Positions 16,935-25,916 of a DNA stretch of 64,000 bases are shown here, in pieces. The DNA is from Rhodoferax sp. TH121 (GTDB lineage: Bacteria > Pseudomonadota > Gammaproteobacteria > Burkholderiales > Burkholderiaceae_C): the NCBI RefSeq assembly GCF_002251855.1, contig NZ_NOXW01000021.1:620001-684000 (forward strand), read 5' to 3'. How positions within the stretch are numbered: the stretch's first letter is position 1; the number at the start of each line of letters is the position of its first letter. The position numbers were made by a program, and so were the translations under genes. Below the pieces are notes generated by a model. The model was not told the origin of the DNA. It searched no databases and saw nothing but the letters and a program-made list of their open reading frames with translations.

Positions 16935-16969
16935 GCTTGTGCGCCAAATACATATCTTGCGAAGGCACA

Positions 16970-18757
16970 ATGGCGCACATGCAGACCCTTCATTCCTCCC
17001 CCGACGTGTCGTCTCCCGCGCTGGCTGGTCACCTGCTGGTGCAGTGCCTGATTGAACAAGGTGTGACCCACGCCTTTGGCGTGCCCGGCGAAAGCTACCT
17101 CGCAGTACTGGACGGTTTTCACCGTTACCAGGACCAGATCCGCTTCGTTATCAACCGGCAGGAAGGCGGGGCCGCCTTCATGGCCGAGGCGCACGGCAAG
17201 CTGACCGGGCGCCCTGGCATCTGCTTTGTGACCCGCGGACCAGGCGCCACCAACGCCAGCATTGGTGTGCACACCGCGTTTCAGGATTCCACGCCCATGA
17301 TTCTTTTCGTGGGCGATGTGGCCAGCGACCAGCGGGACCGGGAGGCGTTTCAGGAGATGGACTACCGCGTGATGTTTGGCCCCAGCGCACTGGGCATGGC
17401 CAAACGGGTGGAGCGCATTGACGATGCGGCGCGCATTCCCGAATACGTCGCCCGGGCCTTTGCCACCGCCATGAACGGCCGCCCCGGTCCGGTGGTGTTA
17501 GTGCTGCCCGAAGACATGCTGACACAGACGCTGGTGCCCGATGCACGTGGCCGACTGCCGCAAGCGCTACCGCGCGTGGAGCCGGTGGAGGCCTGGAGTG
17601 ACCCTGGTGCCTTGCGGGATCTGCGCCAGCTTCTACTGAAAGCGGAGCGCCCCTTCGTCATTGCCGGTGGTGGTGGCTGGACGCCCCAGGCCGCGCAGGC
17701 TCTGCAGCGCTTTGCCGAAAACTGGCGCCTGCCCGTGGGCAACGCCTTCCGCTTTCAGGACACCTTTGACAACCACCATCCGCAGTACGCGGGCGATGTG
17801 GGTATCGGCATCAACCCTGCGCTGGCCAAGCGCATCCGCGAGAGCGACCTCATCATCGCCATCGGCCCGCGCCTGGGCGAGATGACCACGGGCGGCTATA
17901 CGCTGCTGCAGGCGCCCAAGGCGGCGCAGACGCTGGTGCACATCCACAGCGATGCCGAGGAGCTGAACCGCGTCTACCAGGCAGACCTGGCCATTCACGC
18001 CAGCATGCGGGCCGCCGCCCGCTCGCTGGAGGTCCTGACCGCGCCGGTCAACCTGCCTTGGGACGCCTGGACCGCAGGTTGCCACGCCGACTACGAAGCT
18101 AATCTGGTACCCAGCACCATCAAGGACTTGCCTGCCGACAACGAGAACGGTCTGGTGGACATGCCCAGTGTGATTGCCACGCTGCAAAAGCATTTACCGG
18201 CCGATGCGGTGCTGACCAATGGCGCGGGCAACTTTGCCAGCTGGCTGCATCGCTTTTACCGCTACACCGGGCTGGTGCACGGCCACAAGACCCAACTGGC
18301 GCCTACCAACGGCGCCATGGGCTATGGCGTGCCGGCCGGCATTGCGGCGGCCATCACCACCGGACGAGTCGCCTTCACCATTGCCGGTGATGGCGACTTT
18401 CTGATGAACGGCCAGGAGTTGGCTACGGCGGTACAGCATGGCGCCAAGAGCATCATTTTGCTGCTCAACAACGGCATGTACGGCACCATCCGCATGCACC
18501 AGGAGCGTGAATACCCGCAGCATGTGGCGGGCACGGCGCTGAACAACCCCGACTTCGCGGCATTGGCCTGTGCTTATGGCTATGCCGGTGTCACCATCCG
18601 CAAGAGCGCGGACTTTGAAGCCGAACTGCTGGCGGCGCTGGCGCGGCCGAATGGCACGGTGATCGAAGTGGTGCTGGAGCCTGAACTGATCAGCACACGT
18701 GGCACTTTGGCTGCCCTTACCAAGGTGGCTTTGGAGCAAACGGCGCTGCAACGCTAA
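16970..18757 (+). CDS. thiamine diphosphate-dependent enzyme, acetolactate synthase-like
   Basis: A 595-residue protein with the three TPP-enzyme domains. The N-terminal PYR domain contains GVPGESYLAVLDGF, the catalytic Glu in INRQEGGAAFMAEA, and TRGPGATNASIGVHTAFQDS. The central FAD/regulatory-like domain follows. The C-terminal PP domain contains GDGDFLMNGQELATA, with the TPP-binding GDG...N motif and LNNGMYGTIRMHQ. It looks like the AHAS large-subunit family, but with no small subunit nearby it is probably a catabolic relative (decarboxylase or carboligase). The ATG at 16970 has GAAGG 4 bases upstream. It is 35 bases downstream of the desulfurase fusion. Confidence 0.87.
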   Translation: MAHMQTLHSSPDVSSPALAGHLLVQCLIEQGVTHAFGVPGESYLAVLDGFHRYQDQIRFVINRQEGGAAFMAEAHGKLTGRPGICFVTRGPGATNASIGVHTAFQDSTPMILFVGDVASDQRDREAFQEMDYRVMFGPSALGMAKRVERIDDAARIPEYVARAFATAMNGRPGPVVLVLPEDMLTQTLVPDARGRLPQALPRVEPVEAWSDPGALRDLRQLLLKAERPFVIAGGGGWTPQAAQALQRFAENWRLPVGNAFRFQDTFDNHHPQYAGDVGIGINPALAKRIRESDLIIAIGPRLGEMTTGGYTLLQAPKAAQTLVHIHSDAEELNRVYQADLAIHASMRAAARSLEVLTAPVNLPWDAWTAGCHADYEANLVPSTIKDLPADNENGLVDMPSVIATLQKHLPADAVLTNGAGNFASWLHRFYRYTGLVHGHKTQLAPTNGAMGYGVPAGIAAAITTGRVAFTIAGDGDFLMNGQELATAVQHGAKSIILLLNNGMYGTIRMHQEREYPQHVAGTALNNPDFAALACAYGYAGVTIRKSADFEAELLAALARPNGTVIEVVLEPELISTRGTLAALTKVALEQTALQR

Positions 18758-18760
18758 GCC

Positions 18761-19282
18761 ATGCCCATCACCCGCCTGACCCCAGCGGATGCGGCGGCGT
18801 ACCGCGCCTTGATCCTGCAAGCCTATGCCTTGCACCCGGACGCTTTCACCACCAGTGCCACGGAGCGCACGGGTTTTCCGCTCAGTTGGTGGGAAAACCG
18901 GCTGGCGCCTGGCGACGACGCCAAAGAAGTGGTGTTTGGCGCTTGGGAGGCGGACTCCTTGGTGGGCTTGGCCGGTCTGTCATTTGAGCCGCGCGAAAAG
19001 GCCCGCCACAAGGCCACCCTGTTTGGCATGTATGTGGATGCGCAGCACCGCAGCTTGGGGCTGGGGCGCCAGCTGGTGGCAGCAGCGCTGGACTACGGGC
19101 GCAGCCGCAGCGGCACCCAACTGGTGCAGCTCACCGTGACCGAGGGCAACGCTCCTGCGACCAGCTTGTACCTGTCTTTGGGGTTTGTTCCGTTCGGGAC
19201 GGAACCTTTCGCGGTGCGGGTCGGCAGCGCATATGTGTCCAAAGTGCATATGTGGTGCCCTTTGCACGGCAGCATGGCCTGA
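18761..19282 (+). CDS. GNAT family N-acetyltransferase
   Basis: A 173-residue protein starting MPITRLTPADAAAYRAL. The acetyl-CoA-binding region is visible in LFGMYVDAQHRSLGLGRQLV (Q/R-x-x-G-x-G/A type), and the C-terminal beta-bulge region reads NAPATSLYLSLGFVPFGTEP. It begins 3 bases after the TPP-enzyme stop codon, so it is very likely co-transcribed and translationally coupled. The substrate is unknown. It could acetylate a small thiol or amino compound linked to the upstream enzymes, but that is speculation. Confidence 0.85.
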   Translation: MPITRLTPADAAAYRALILQAYALHPDAFTTSATERTGFPLSWWENRLAPGDDAKEVVFGAWEADSLVGLAGLSFEPREKARHKATLFGMYVDAQHRSLGLGRQLVAAALDYGRSRSGTQLVQLTVTEGNAPATSLYLSLGFVPFGTEPFAVRVGSAYVSKVHMWCPLHGSMA

Positions 19283-19318
19283 CCGACCTGTCGGGCTAGC
19301 CTGCAGGAGCGCTTTTAT

Positions 19319-19370
19319 TTACTCCTGAATTGATAGCTGCTCACGCATATTCTGCGGCGGCTAGAGGGCT
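19319..19370 (-). repeat. interspersed ~50-bp repeat, copy D
   Basis: Minus orientation: CCCTCTAG end, ATATGCGTGAGCAGCT block, then GCTATC..AGGAGT. Here the tail hairpin has the reverse polarity compared with copies B, E and J. It lies just beyond the stop codon of the 19374-19991 gene. Confidence 0.8.
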
Positions 19371-19373
19371 TTT

Positions 19374-19991
19374 TTATACAGAATGCGCGACCCGGAAGGT
19401 TGCTTGGCCGGGCGCAGAGGCCGTTTTGGCGGGCTGGCCCGCACCCGGCGCGCCCAGGGGCGGCAGCAAAATGAAGGGGCCTGGGCCTGCATCGCCCCAC
19501 TGCGAGCACGCCATGACGTAGCTGGCGCCGATGCCAGGTTGCTCGGTGTCCACAATCATGGCGATGCGCATGCCACTGAAGTCGGTCTGGGTGTAGAGCC
19601 GACGCACGCCGGTGGCGCCCGCAATGGTGGGCAGGTGGATGGATTGGGCGGGTGACCAGCGTTTGCGCAGGCCGTCCGCCAGCGTGAGCCCTTCCTGGGG
19701 CGTCTCGGTTCGGTACTGGGTGTGCAGGCCCTTGGCCGCGATCACCACCAATGCGCCAGCCACATTGCGGCCCACGGTCAGAAAGTCGGCCGCGAGGCCC
19801 AGGTTCTCCAGGCGCTGGCCAGTGGCGTCAAAACGGCTGTCTCCGCTGTCGGCGATAAAGCTCCAGACATTTCCGTCGGGGCCGATGCTGAAGGCTTCTT
19901 CCTGCCCCTGCGTGTTGCGCATCACCACGGTTTGGCGCCAGGTAATGCCTTGGGGGGTGTTTTTAGGGGTGCCAGGAAGGCTGTTTTGCAT
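19374..19991 (-). CDS. hypothetical protein
   Basis: A 205-residue protein without signal peptide or membrane segment. The middle part (EEAFSIGPDGNVWSFIADSG, then TGQRLENLGLAADFLTVGRN) reads like a beta-propeller-type repeat or lectin-like sequence containing a displayed numeric or response signal. The C-terminus is Pro/Gly/Ala-rich. I do not recognise a family. It is divergent from a CadC-type regulator starting within about 45 bases, which suggests common control, and the FAD oxidoreductase downstream of that regulator may belong to the same module. The stop codon is next to repeat copy D. Confidence 0.55.
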   Translation of the reverse strand: MQNSLPGTPKNTPQGITWRQTVVMRNTQGQEEAFSIGPDGNVWSFIADSGDSRFDATGQRLENLGLAADFLTVGRNVAGALVVIAAKGLHTQYRTETPQEGLTLADGLRKRWSPAQSIHLPTIAGATGVRRLYTQTDFSGMRIAMIVDTEQPGIGASYVMACSQWGDAGPGPFILLPPLGAPGAGQPAKTASAPGQATFRVAHSV

Positions 19992-20035
19992 GGCTTTTTC
20001 TCTTGTTTCAACGACTTGGGAGCAAGTTTGCTGGG

Positions 20036-21703
20036 ATGCAGCAAAAAAGTCCTCAAGGAGTCCTTAAAATTCCTGAATTAGCGACCGACCAGGCCGCGCG
20101 GCCACCCAAAAGGATTGATTTGTCTGTAACACCTGCCTCTACCGCACCCGATCCCGGCATCAGCATGTTTGGTGCGTGTGTCTTGCAGCGGCACGAACGC
20201 CGCCTGCTGCGGGATGGCCAGCCGGTCATGGTGGGCGCGCGCGCCTTCGATGTGTTGTGTGTGTTGGTGGACCACGCGGGCCAATTGGTCACCAAAAAAC
20301 AGCTGTTTGACCTGGTTTGGCCCGGTTTGGTGGTGGAAGAGAACAACCTGCAGGTGCACGTCTCCAGCCTGCGGCGCATTTTGGGGGCCGACGCTATTGC
20401 CACCGTGCCGGGGCGCGGCTACCGTTTCACCATGCGCATGGCCGAAAGCCCGGTGTCAGCGGTTGCGCCAGTACGGGCAGCCAGCAGCCAGGGGCGAGCG
20501 TCCGACCAGCAGGCCTACCGCCGCACCATTGCGGTGCTGCCCTTTGTGGACCTGAATGCGGACCCCGAGCAGGAGTATTTCTCGGATGGTTTGGCTGAGG
20601 ACATCATCAGCCACCTCACGCGCTCGCCCTGGTTGCTGGTGGTGTCGCGCAATTCCTCGTTTGCCTACCGCAAGTCCAGCGACAGTAGCCAAGCGGTGGG
20701 CCGCGCGCTGCGTGCGCGCTACCTGGTGTCGGGCACGGTGCGTAAAGCGGGGCAGACCCTGCGCATGACGGCCGAGTTGGTCGACACCTCCACCGCTGAG
20801 ACGCTGTGGTCCGATCGCTTTGACCGGCCGCTCACGGATATGTTTGCCATCCAGGCGGAGATTTCGGCGCATATCGTCAGCGCCATCGAGCCGGTGTACC
20901 TGCACAGTGAGGAGAAGGTCGCTGCCGAGGTGCCCAACCAGAACCTGGAGCACTGGGACTTGCTGATGCGGGCGCGCTGGCATTTCTGGCGCACAACCCC
21001 AGACCACGTGGTGCAGGCGCAAGCGCTGCTGACGCGGGCGCTGGCGATCAAGCCCAACGATTCGCCCACCATGTCGCTGATGGCATTTACCCACCTCGCC
21101 AAAATTTGGGGCGCTTGGGCCGAAGACCCACGCGCCACGGTGGCCGAGGCCAACCGCCTCGCCCTGGTGGCGGTGCGTAATGACGAGCGTGACGCCTTTG
21201 CCCACTTCACGCTGGGCACGGCCCTGTCGTGTGCCGGCCAAATGGAAGCGGCTATTGCCGAGATGGAATGTGCGCTGGCCCTGTACCCGCAGGCTTCGGC
21301 TGCGGCGGGCGAGCTGGGGCGCCTGCTGGTGTTTTCGGGCCGTACCGAGGAGGCGGAGGAGTTCATCCTGCAGGCCATCGACGCGAGTCCGCATGACCCG
21401 CACCTGAGCCTGTGGATCCGCAGCCGTGCGCTCGCCTGCTTTATTGAAGGCCGCCATGCCGATGCGGTGCGTTACGCCCGCGAGGCCACTGCCAAGCGGG
21501 CCGACTGGTATTTCAACCACCTGCTGATGGCAGCCTGCCTGTCGGCTGCAGGGGATATGGCATCTGCACAAGACAGCCTGGCCAAAGCCCTGAGCGGGCG
21601 AGGCTACAACTTGCAGTCCCTTATGTTCGGCCATCCTTTTGTCAAGGAAGAGCACCGAGAAAAGTTTCTCGGCGCCCTGCGGGATGCGGGGTGGCACGCG
21701 TAA
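20036..21703 (+). CDS. winged-helix (OmpR/CadC-type) regulator with TPR repeats
   Basis: About 555 residues. An N-terminal OmpR-type winged helix is clear: LLRDGQPVMVGARAFDVLCV, then LVVEENNLQVHVSSLRRILG and IATVPGRGYRFTM. It is followed by a TolB-like/adenylate-cyclase-associated segment (IAVLPFVDLNADPEQEYFSD...AEDIISHLTRSPWLLVVSR) and C-terminal TPR repeats (about residues 320-540). No membrane segment is present, unlike CadC itself. The start is uncertain: ATG 20036 is chosen, but TTG 20120 with AAAAGGA upstream is a good alternative. It is divergent from the hypothetical gene and upstream of the FAD oxidoreductase. Confidence 0.85.
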   Translation: MQQKSPQGVLKIPELATDQAARPPKRIDLSVTPASTAPDPGISMFGACVLQRHERRLLRDGQPVMVGARAFDVLCVLVDHAGQLVTKKQLFDLVWPGLVVEENNLQVHVSSLRRILGADAIATVPGRGYRFTMRMAESPVSAVAPVRAASSQGRASDQQAYRRTIAVLPFVDLNADPEQEYFSDGLAEDIISHLTRSPWLLVVSRNSSFAYRKSSDSSQAVGRALRARYLVSGTVRKAGQTLRMTAELVDTSTAETLWSDRFDRPLTDMFAIQAEISAHIVSAIEPVYLHSEEKVAAEVPNQNLEHWDLLMRARWHFWRTTPDHVVQAQALLTRALAIKPNDSPTMSLMAFTHLAKIWGAWAEDPRATVAEANRLALVAVRNDERDAFAHFTLGTALSCAGQMEAAIAEMECALALYPQASAAAGELGRLLVFSGRTEEAEEFILQAIDASPHDPHLSLWIRSRALACFIEGRHADAVRYAREATAKRADWYFNHLLMAACLSAAGDMASAQDSLAKALSGRGYNLQSLMFGHPFVKEEHREKFLGALRDAGWHA

Positions 21704-21756
21704 ACTTTCAGGCTTTGTGGCGGCGCTGGGCTGCCGCAGCATCCTGAAAGTCCGCC

Positions 21757-23913
21757 GTGCCCACTGCTACCCCTGATGCAATTTCCCTCTCGTCGTCTGC
21801 CCGGCCCCGCAAGGTGGCCATTTTGGGTGGCGGTATCTCTGCACTCACCACCGCGTTTGAGCTGACCAGCCAGCCCGGCTGGGAGCAATCACTGGACATT
21901 ACGCTCTACCAGATGGGCTGGCGCCTGGGCGGCAAGTGCGCCACTGCGCGTGGTGAACACATGCGCATTGAGGAGCATGGCATCCACGGTTTTTTGGGCA
22001 GCTACTACAACGCGCTGCCGGTGATGCGCCGTTGCTACGAAGCGCTGGGCCGCACGCCGGGCCAGCAGCCGTTGGCCACGTTTGACGAGGCTTTCAAGCC
22101 CGAGAGCTTTGTGCTGATGTGGGAGTACATCGACGGCAAGATGAGTCGCTGGCCTTTCACATCACCCCGCAACGCGCTGATTCCCGGCGACCCGGCTTCC
22201 ATGGCCAAGTTGCAATCGGTGGCCCATTGGGTAACCGCCACGGCCGACGTGCTGGATGCACTGCTGGATCACCACGCGCATGCCTACGCCGACCTGGGGC
22301 TGGTGAAGTCGGCCCAATGGGCGCTGGGGCGCACGCTGGTGAAGGGCGTGGTGGCCTTGCTCAAGTCCGAGTCGGTGGCGCTGCATGGGGTGGAGTCGGC
22401 GCTGTGGAAGGCGCTGGACGCGGCCTGGAACTGGGTGCGCGACGCGGCCGAAACCTTGGTGAAAGACAACACAGAACTGCGCCGCCTGCTGATCGTGGCC
22501 GAATTTTTGTTGGCCATTTTGCGCGGCTGCATCAAAGACGAGGTGGCCACCAAAGGTTTTGACCCGCTGGACGAAGAAAACTTCAGCGATTGGCTGATCC
22601 GCCATGGTGCCTCGGTCATGGTGGCGTCCAGCCCCATGGCGCTGAACACAGTGAACCTGTCCTATCAATATCCCAAGGGCGACACCGCTCGCACGGCGCT
22701 GATGGGTGCAGGTTGCTACCTGCACTGGACGCTGCGCAGCTTTGCCTATGCAGGCGCGTTTGCCTGGTTGTTTGAGGCGGGCACGGGCGAGACCGTGATT
22801 GCACCGCTGTACGAAGTGCTGCGCAAGCGCGGCGTGAAGTTTGAGTTCTTCCACAAGGTCGAATCGCTGACGCTCAGCGCCGACCAGTCGCAGGTGGACG
22901 CGGTGCACTTTGCGGTGCAGGCTACGCTCAAGGACAAGCATCATCCGTATGAGCCCTTGATTGAGGTCAAAGGCCTGCCAGCCTGGCCGGGCCAGCCGCG
23001 TTTCGAGCAGCTGGAGCAGGGCGACGCGCTGCGCGACGGGCGGGTGGACCTGGAGTCGTACTGGAGCGGCTGGCAACCCGTGGCCCAGCGCACGCTGCGT
23101 GCAGGAGTAGACTTTGACCAACTGGTGTTTGCCATCTCGATTGGCGCTGTGCCCTACCTGTGCCGCGAGCTGCTGGACGCCAAGCCGCAGTGGCGCACCA
23201 TGGTGGACAAGGTCACCACCGTGCAGACGCAGACCATGCAGCTGTGGATGAACCGCAGCACCACCGAGCTGGGCTGGGACATCCCGTTCCAGAACCCGAC
23301 CGACACCGTGATTGGTGCCACCTACCTGAATCCGCTGGACGGCCAGGTGGACTTCACCCATCTGCTGAAATGGGAAGACTGGCCGCAGGACTCAGCGCCC
23401 AAGGCGCTGTGGTACTTCAGCGGTGCCATGGCCGAGTATGAGGCTCCGCCCCCCTTTACCGACACCGACTACCCGACCCGCGCCCACGCGCGCGTGCAAG
23501 CGCAGTGTGTGCAGTACCTGCAGGCCAGCATGGGCCCGCTGCTGCCCCTGGCGACCACCAATGTGGTGAGCCCGCCCGGCGACCCCATGGGGCTGGATTT
23601 CAGCCTCTTGCGTACCGATCCGGCCCATCCCGGCGTAGGGGTGCAGCGTTTCAACCAGCAGTTCTGGCGCGCCAACATCGATCCGACCGAAAGCTACGTG
23701 ACCTCGCCCCCAGGTAGCACCCAGGCACGCCTCAAGGCCTGGGGCAGCGGCTTTGCCAACCTCACGCTGGCTGGCGACTGGATCTACACGGGTTTGAATG
23801 TTGGCAGTGTGGAGGGGGCGGTCATGGGCGGGCGCCTGGCCTCGTTTGCGGTGGCGGGTTACCCGGCGCTGGCAGACATCACCGGCTACCCGGCGTCCCA
23901 AGGGCGGGCCTGA
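21757..23913 (+). CDS. large NAD(P)/FAD-dependent oxidoreductase (phytoene-desaturase-like)
   Basis: A 718-residue protein with a GTG start. The Rossmann dinucleotide motif is near the N-terminus (VAILGGGISALTTAFELT), followed by the GG-motif region MGWRLGGKCATAR and a His-rich EEHGIHGFLGSYYNALPVM. The C-terminus closes with LTLAGDWIYTGLNVGSVEGA, the FAD-binding end typical of amine-oxidase/phytoene-desaturase folds. It is longer than ordinary carotenoid or hydroxysqualene enzymes because of a helical insert at about residues 150-270. The substrate is unknown; no terpenoid genes are nearby. A 9-bp GC-rich inverted repeat overlaps the stop codon. Confidence 0.82.
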   Translation: MPTATPDAISLSSSARPRKVAILGGGISALTTAFELTSQPGWEQSLDITLYQMGWRLGGKCATARGEHMRIEEHGIHGFLGSYYNALPVMRRCYEALGRTPGQQPLATFDEAFKPESFVLMWEYIDGKMSRWPFTSPRNALIPGDPASMAKLQSVAHWVTATADVLDALLDHHAHAYADLGLVKSAQWALGRTLVKGVVALLKSESVALHGVESALWKALDAAWNWVRDAAETLVKDNTELRRLLIVAEFLLAILRGCIKDEVATKGFDPLDEENFSDWLIRHGASVMVASSPMALNTVNLSYQYPKGDTARTALMGAGCYLHWTLRSFAYAGAFAWLFEAGTGETVIAPLYEVLRKRGVKFEFFHKVESLTLSADQSQVDAVHFAVQATLKDKHHPYEPLIEVKGLPAWPGQPRFEQLEQGDALRDGRVDLESYWSGWQPVAQRTLRAGVDFDQLVFAISIGAVPYLCRELLDAKPQWRTMVDKVTTVQTQTMQLWMNRSTTELGWDIPFQNPTDTVIGATYLNPLDGQVDFTHLLKWEDWPQDSAPKALWYFSGAMAEYEAPPPFTDTDYPTRAHARVQAQCVQYLQASMGPLLPLATTNVVSPPGDPMGLDFSLLRTDPAHPGVGVQRFNQQFWRANIDPTESYVTSPPGSTQARLKAWGSGFANLTLAGDWIYTGLNVGSVEGAVMGGRLASFAVAGYPALADITGYPASQGRA

Positions 23914-23922
23914 GCCCGCCCT
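23901..23922. terminator. GC-rich hairpin between convergent genes
   Basis: AGGGCGGGC and GCCCGCCCT form a 9-bp perfect stem with a 4-base loop, overlapping the oxidoreductase stop codon and 15 bases from the end of dppF. No T-run follows. Confidence 0.45.
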
Positions 23923-23937
23923 GGTCCGGAGCGAGAC

Positions 23938-24942
23938 CTAGATACGACCTTCTTCCACCGCGTGGCAAGCCACGCGCACGCCTGCGTAGACTTTCATCTC
24001 CGGTTTGTCACTGCTGCAACGCGCGTTGGCGTGGGGGCAGCGGGGATGAAAGGCACAGCCGGATGGTGGGTTGAGCGGGTTGGGCACTTCGCCTGCTACC
24101 GCAGTACGGGCCCTGCCGGTGTCGTGCATCTTGGGGATGGCCTCCAGCAGCATGCGGGTGTAGGGGTGGCGCGGGCTGTCAAACAGGGTGTGTTTGTCTG
24201 CCAGTTCCACCAGGCCACCCAAGTACATGACGCCCACCTGGTCGCTCACATGGCGCACCACTGCGAGGTTGTGCGAGATGAACAAATAGGTCAGGCCATG
24301 TTTGCGCTGCAAATCCTTCATGATGTTCAGCACCTGCGCCTGAACGCTCACGTCCAGTGCGGAAGTGGGTTCATCACACACCAGAAATTCGGGCTGGGTT
24401 GCGAGTGCCCGCGCAATCGAGATGCGCTGGCGTTGGCCGCCGGAAAACTGGTGGGGAAACTTCACCCGGTCTTGCGCTGACAGGCCCACCGATTGCAGCA
24501 ATTCCCCGACGCGCTGGGCAATCGCCGTGTCGTCATTCAGGATTTCATGCTCGCGCAGGGGTTCAGCAATGATGTCTCCGACTGTCCAGCGCGGGTTCAG
24601 GCTGGCGTAGGGGTCCTGGAACACCATTTGGACCCGGCGGCGCAGTTTGCGGCCTTCCTTGGTCTTGAAGGCGGCATGTGCGTCCTCGCCGTCAAACTCG
24701 AATCCTCCCCGGGTGGGTTCATACAGGCCCACCAGCAGGCGAGCGACGGTACTTTTGCCGCAGCCAGATTCACCGACCAAAGCGAGGGTCTTGCCGCGCT
24801 CGATGTCAAAACTCACGCCGTTCACAGCCTTGAGCAACATCTTGGGCTTGCGCTCAATGACACGGTTGAGCCAAGGTGGAGAGACGTCAAATGTTTTGGC
24901 CAGGTCTGTGGCACGAACCAGGGGGCGTGCGTTTTCGCTCAT
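23938..24942 (-). CDS. dppF: peptide ABC transporter ATP-binding protein (DppF/OppF type)
   Basis: A 334-residue ATPase with Walker A GESGCGKSTVARLLVG, signature LSGG-type FSGGQRQRISIARAL, Walker B LVCDEPTSALDVS, and the C-terminal oligopeptide-transporter Cys motif GCAFHPRCPHANARC, which binds an iron-sulfur cluster in characterised relatives. It is the last gene of the five-gene transporter operon. Its start overlaps the dppD stop by four bases (ATGA). Confidence 0.92.
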   Translation of the reverse strand: MSENARPLVRATDLAKTFDVSPPWLNRVIERKPKMLLKAVNGVSFDIERGKTLALVGESGCGKSTVARLLVGLYEPTRGGFEFDGEDAHAAFKTKEGRKLRRRVQMVFQDPYASLNPRWTVGDIIAEPLREHEILNDDTAIAQRVGELLQSVGLSAQDRVKFPHQFSGGQRQRISIARALATQPEFLVCDEPTSALDVSVQAQVLNIMKDLQRKHGLTYLFISHNLAVVRHVSDQVGVMYLGGLVELADKHTLFDSPRHPYTRMLLEAIPKMHDTGRARTAVAGEVPNPLNPPSGCAFHPRCPHANARCSSDKPEMKVYAGVRVACHAVEEGRI

Positions 24943-25910
24943 GCAGCACCTCCTGTTTCATGCAGCCAGCAGGCCGCCTGCGTGTTGCCTGCCTTGAGCA
25001 GATTGGGACGCTGTTGCCCACATTTCGCAATGGTTTTGGTGCAGCGGGGATTGAAGGCGCAGCCTTGTGGTATTGCGTTCAGTCGAGGCATGGCGCCATC
25101 GATCTGGTGAAGGTTCTCGCGGTCTTGGCTCATGTCGGGAATGCAGGCCATCAGGCCAGCAGTGTAGGGGTGGGACGGGCGATTAATCACGTCATGCACG
25201 GGGCCGATTTCGGCCACACGCCCGGCATACATTACTGCCACGCGGTCGCAGGTCTCGGCAATCACGCCCATGTCGTGGGTGATCAGCATCACGGCGGCGC
25301 CACGTTCCTTGCAGATGGTCTTGAGCAAGGTGATGATTTGCGCTTGGATGGACACATCCAGTGCCGTGGTGGGCTCATCGGCAACGATGAGTTTGGGCTC
25401 TGCGGCGAGTGCCAGTGCAATCACCACGCGCTGCCGCATGCCGCCCGAGAACTGGTGTGGGTAGTGGTCAATGCGTTGTTCTGCTGCTGGAATGCCGGTG
25501 TCCTTGAGCAGCTGAATGGCCCGTTCACGGGCCTGCGCAGCGTTGAGCGGTAAGTGGGTAGTGATGGTCTCGATCAGCTGACGCCCTACCGAGTACAGCG
25601 GGTTGAGTGAAGTCAGTGGGTCCTGGAAGATGGCCCCGATCTTCCGCCCCCGGATAGCCCGCATTTGGGCGTAGGGGAGGTTGTCGATGCGCTGGCCTTC
25701 CAGCAAGATCTCACCGCTGCCGACGCGGCCTGGCGGCTCCAGCAGACCGATGATGGCTGCGCCTGTGAGGGACTTTCCGGCACCGGATTCACCGACAACC
25801 CCAAGGATTTCGCCAGGGGCAATGTCGAAGGACACATCGTCCAGGGCGCGCAGGGTGCCTTTGCGTGATGGAAATTCCACCACCAGATTTTTGACTTGTA
25901 GCAAGCTCAT
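24939..25910 (-). CDS. dppD: peptide ABC transporter ATP-binding protein (DppD/OppD type)
   Basis: A 323-residue ATPase with Walker A GESGAGKSLTGAAIIG, signature FSGGMRQRVVIALAL, Walker B LIVADEPTTALDVS and the C-terminal GCAFNPRCTKTIAKC motif. It pairs with DppF to form the heterodimeric motor at the inner membrane. It lies 6 bases downstream of dppC and overlaps dppF. Confidence 0.92.
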   Translation of the reverse strand: MSLLQVKNLVVEFPSRKGTLRALDDVSFDIAPGEILGVVGESGAGKSLTGAAIIGLLEPPGRVGSGEILLEGQRIDNLPYAQMRAIRGRKIGAIFQDPLTSLNPLYSVGRQLIETITTHLPLNAAQARERAIQLLKDTGIPAAEQRIDHYPHQFSGGMRQRVVIALALAAEPKLIVADEPTTALDVSIQAQIITLLKTICKERGAAVMLITHDMGVIAETCDRVAVMYAGRVAEIGPVHDVINRPSHPYTAGLMACIPDMSQDRENLHQIDGAMPRLNAIPQGCAFNPRCTKTIAKCGQQRPNLLKAGNTQAACWLHETGGAA

Positions 25911-25916
25911 ACAGGT

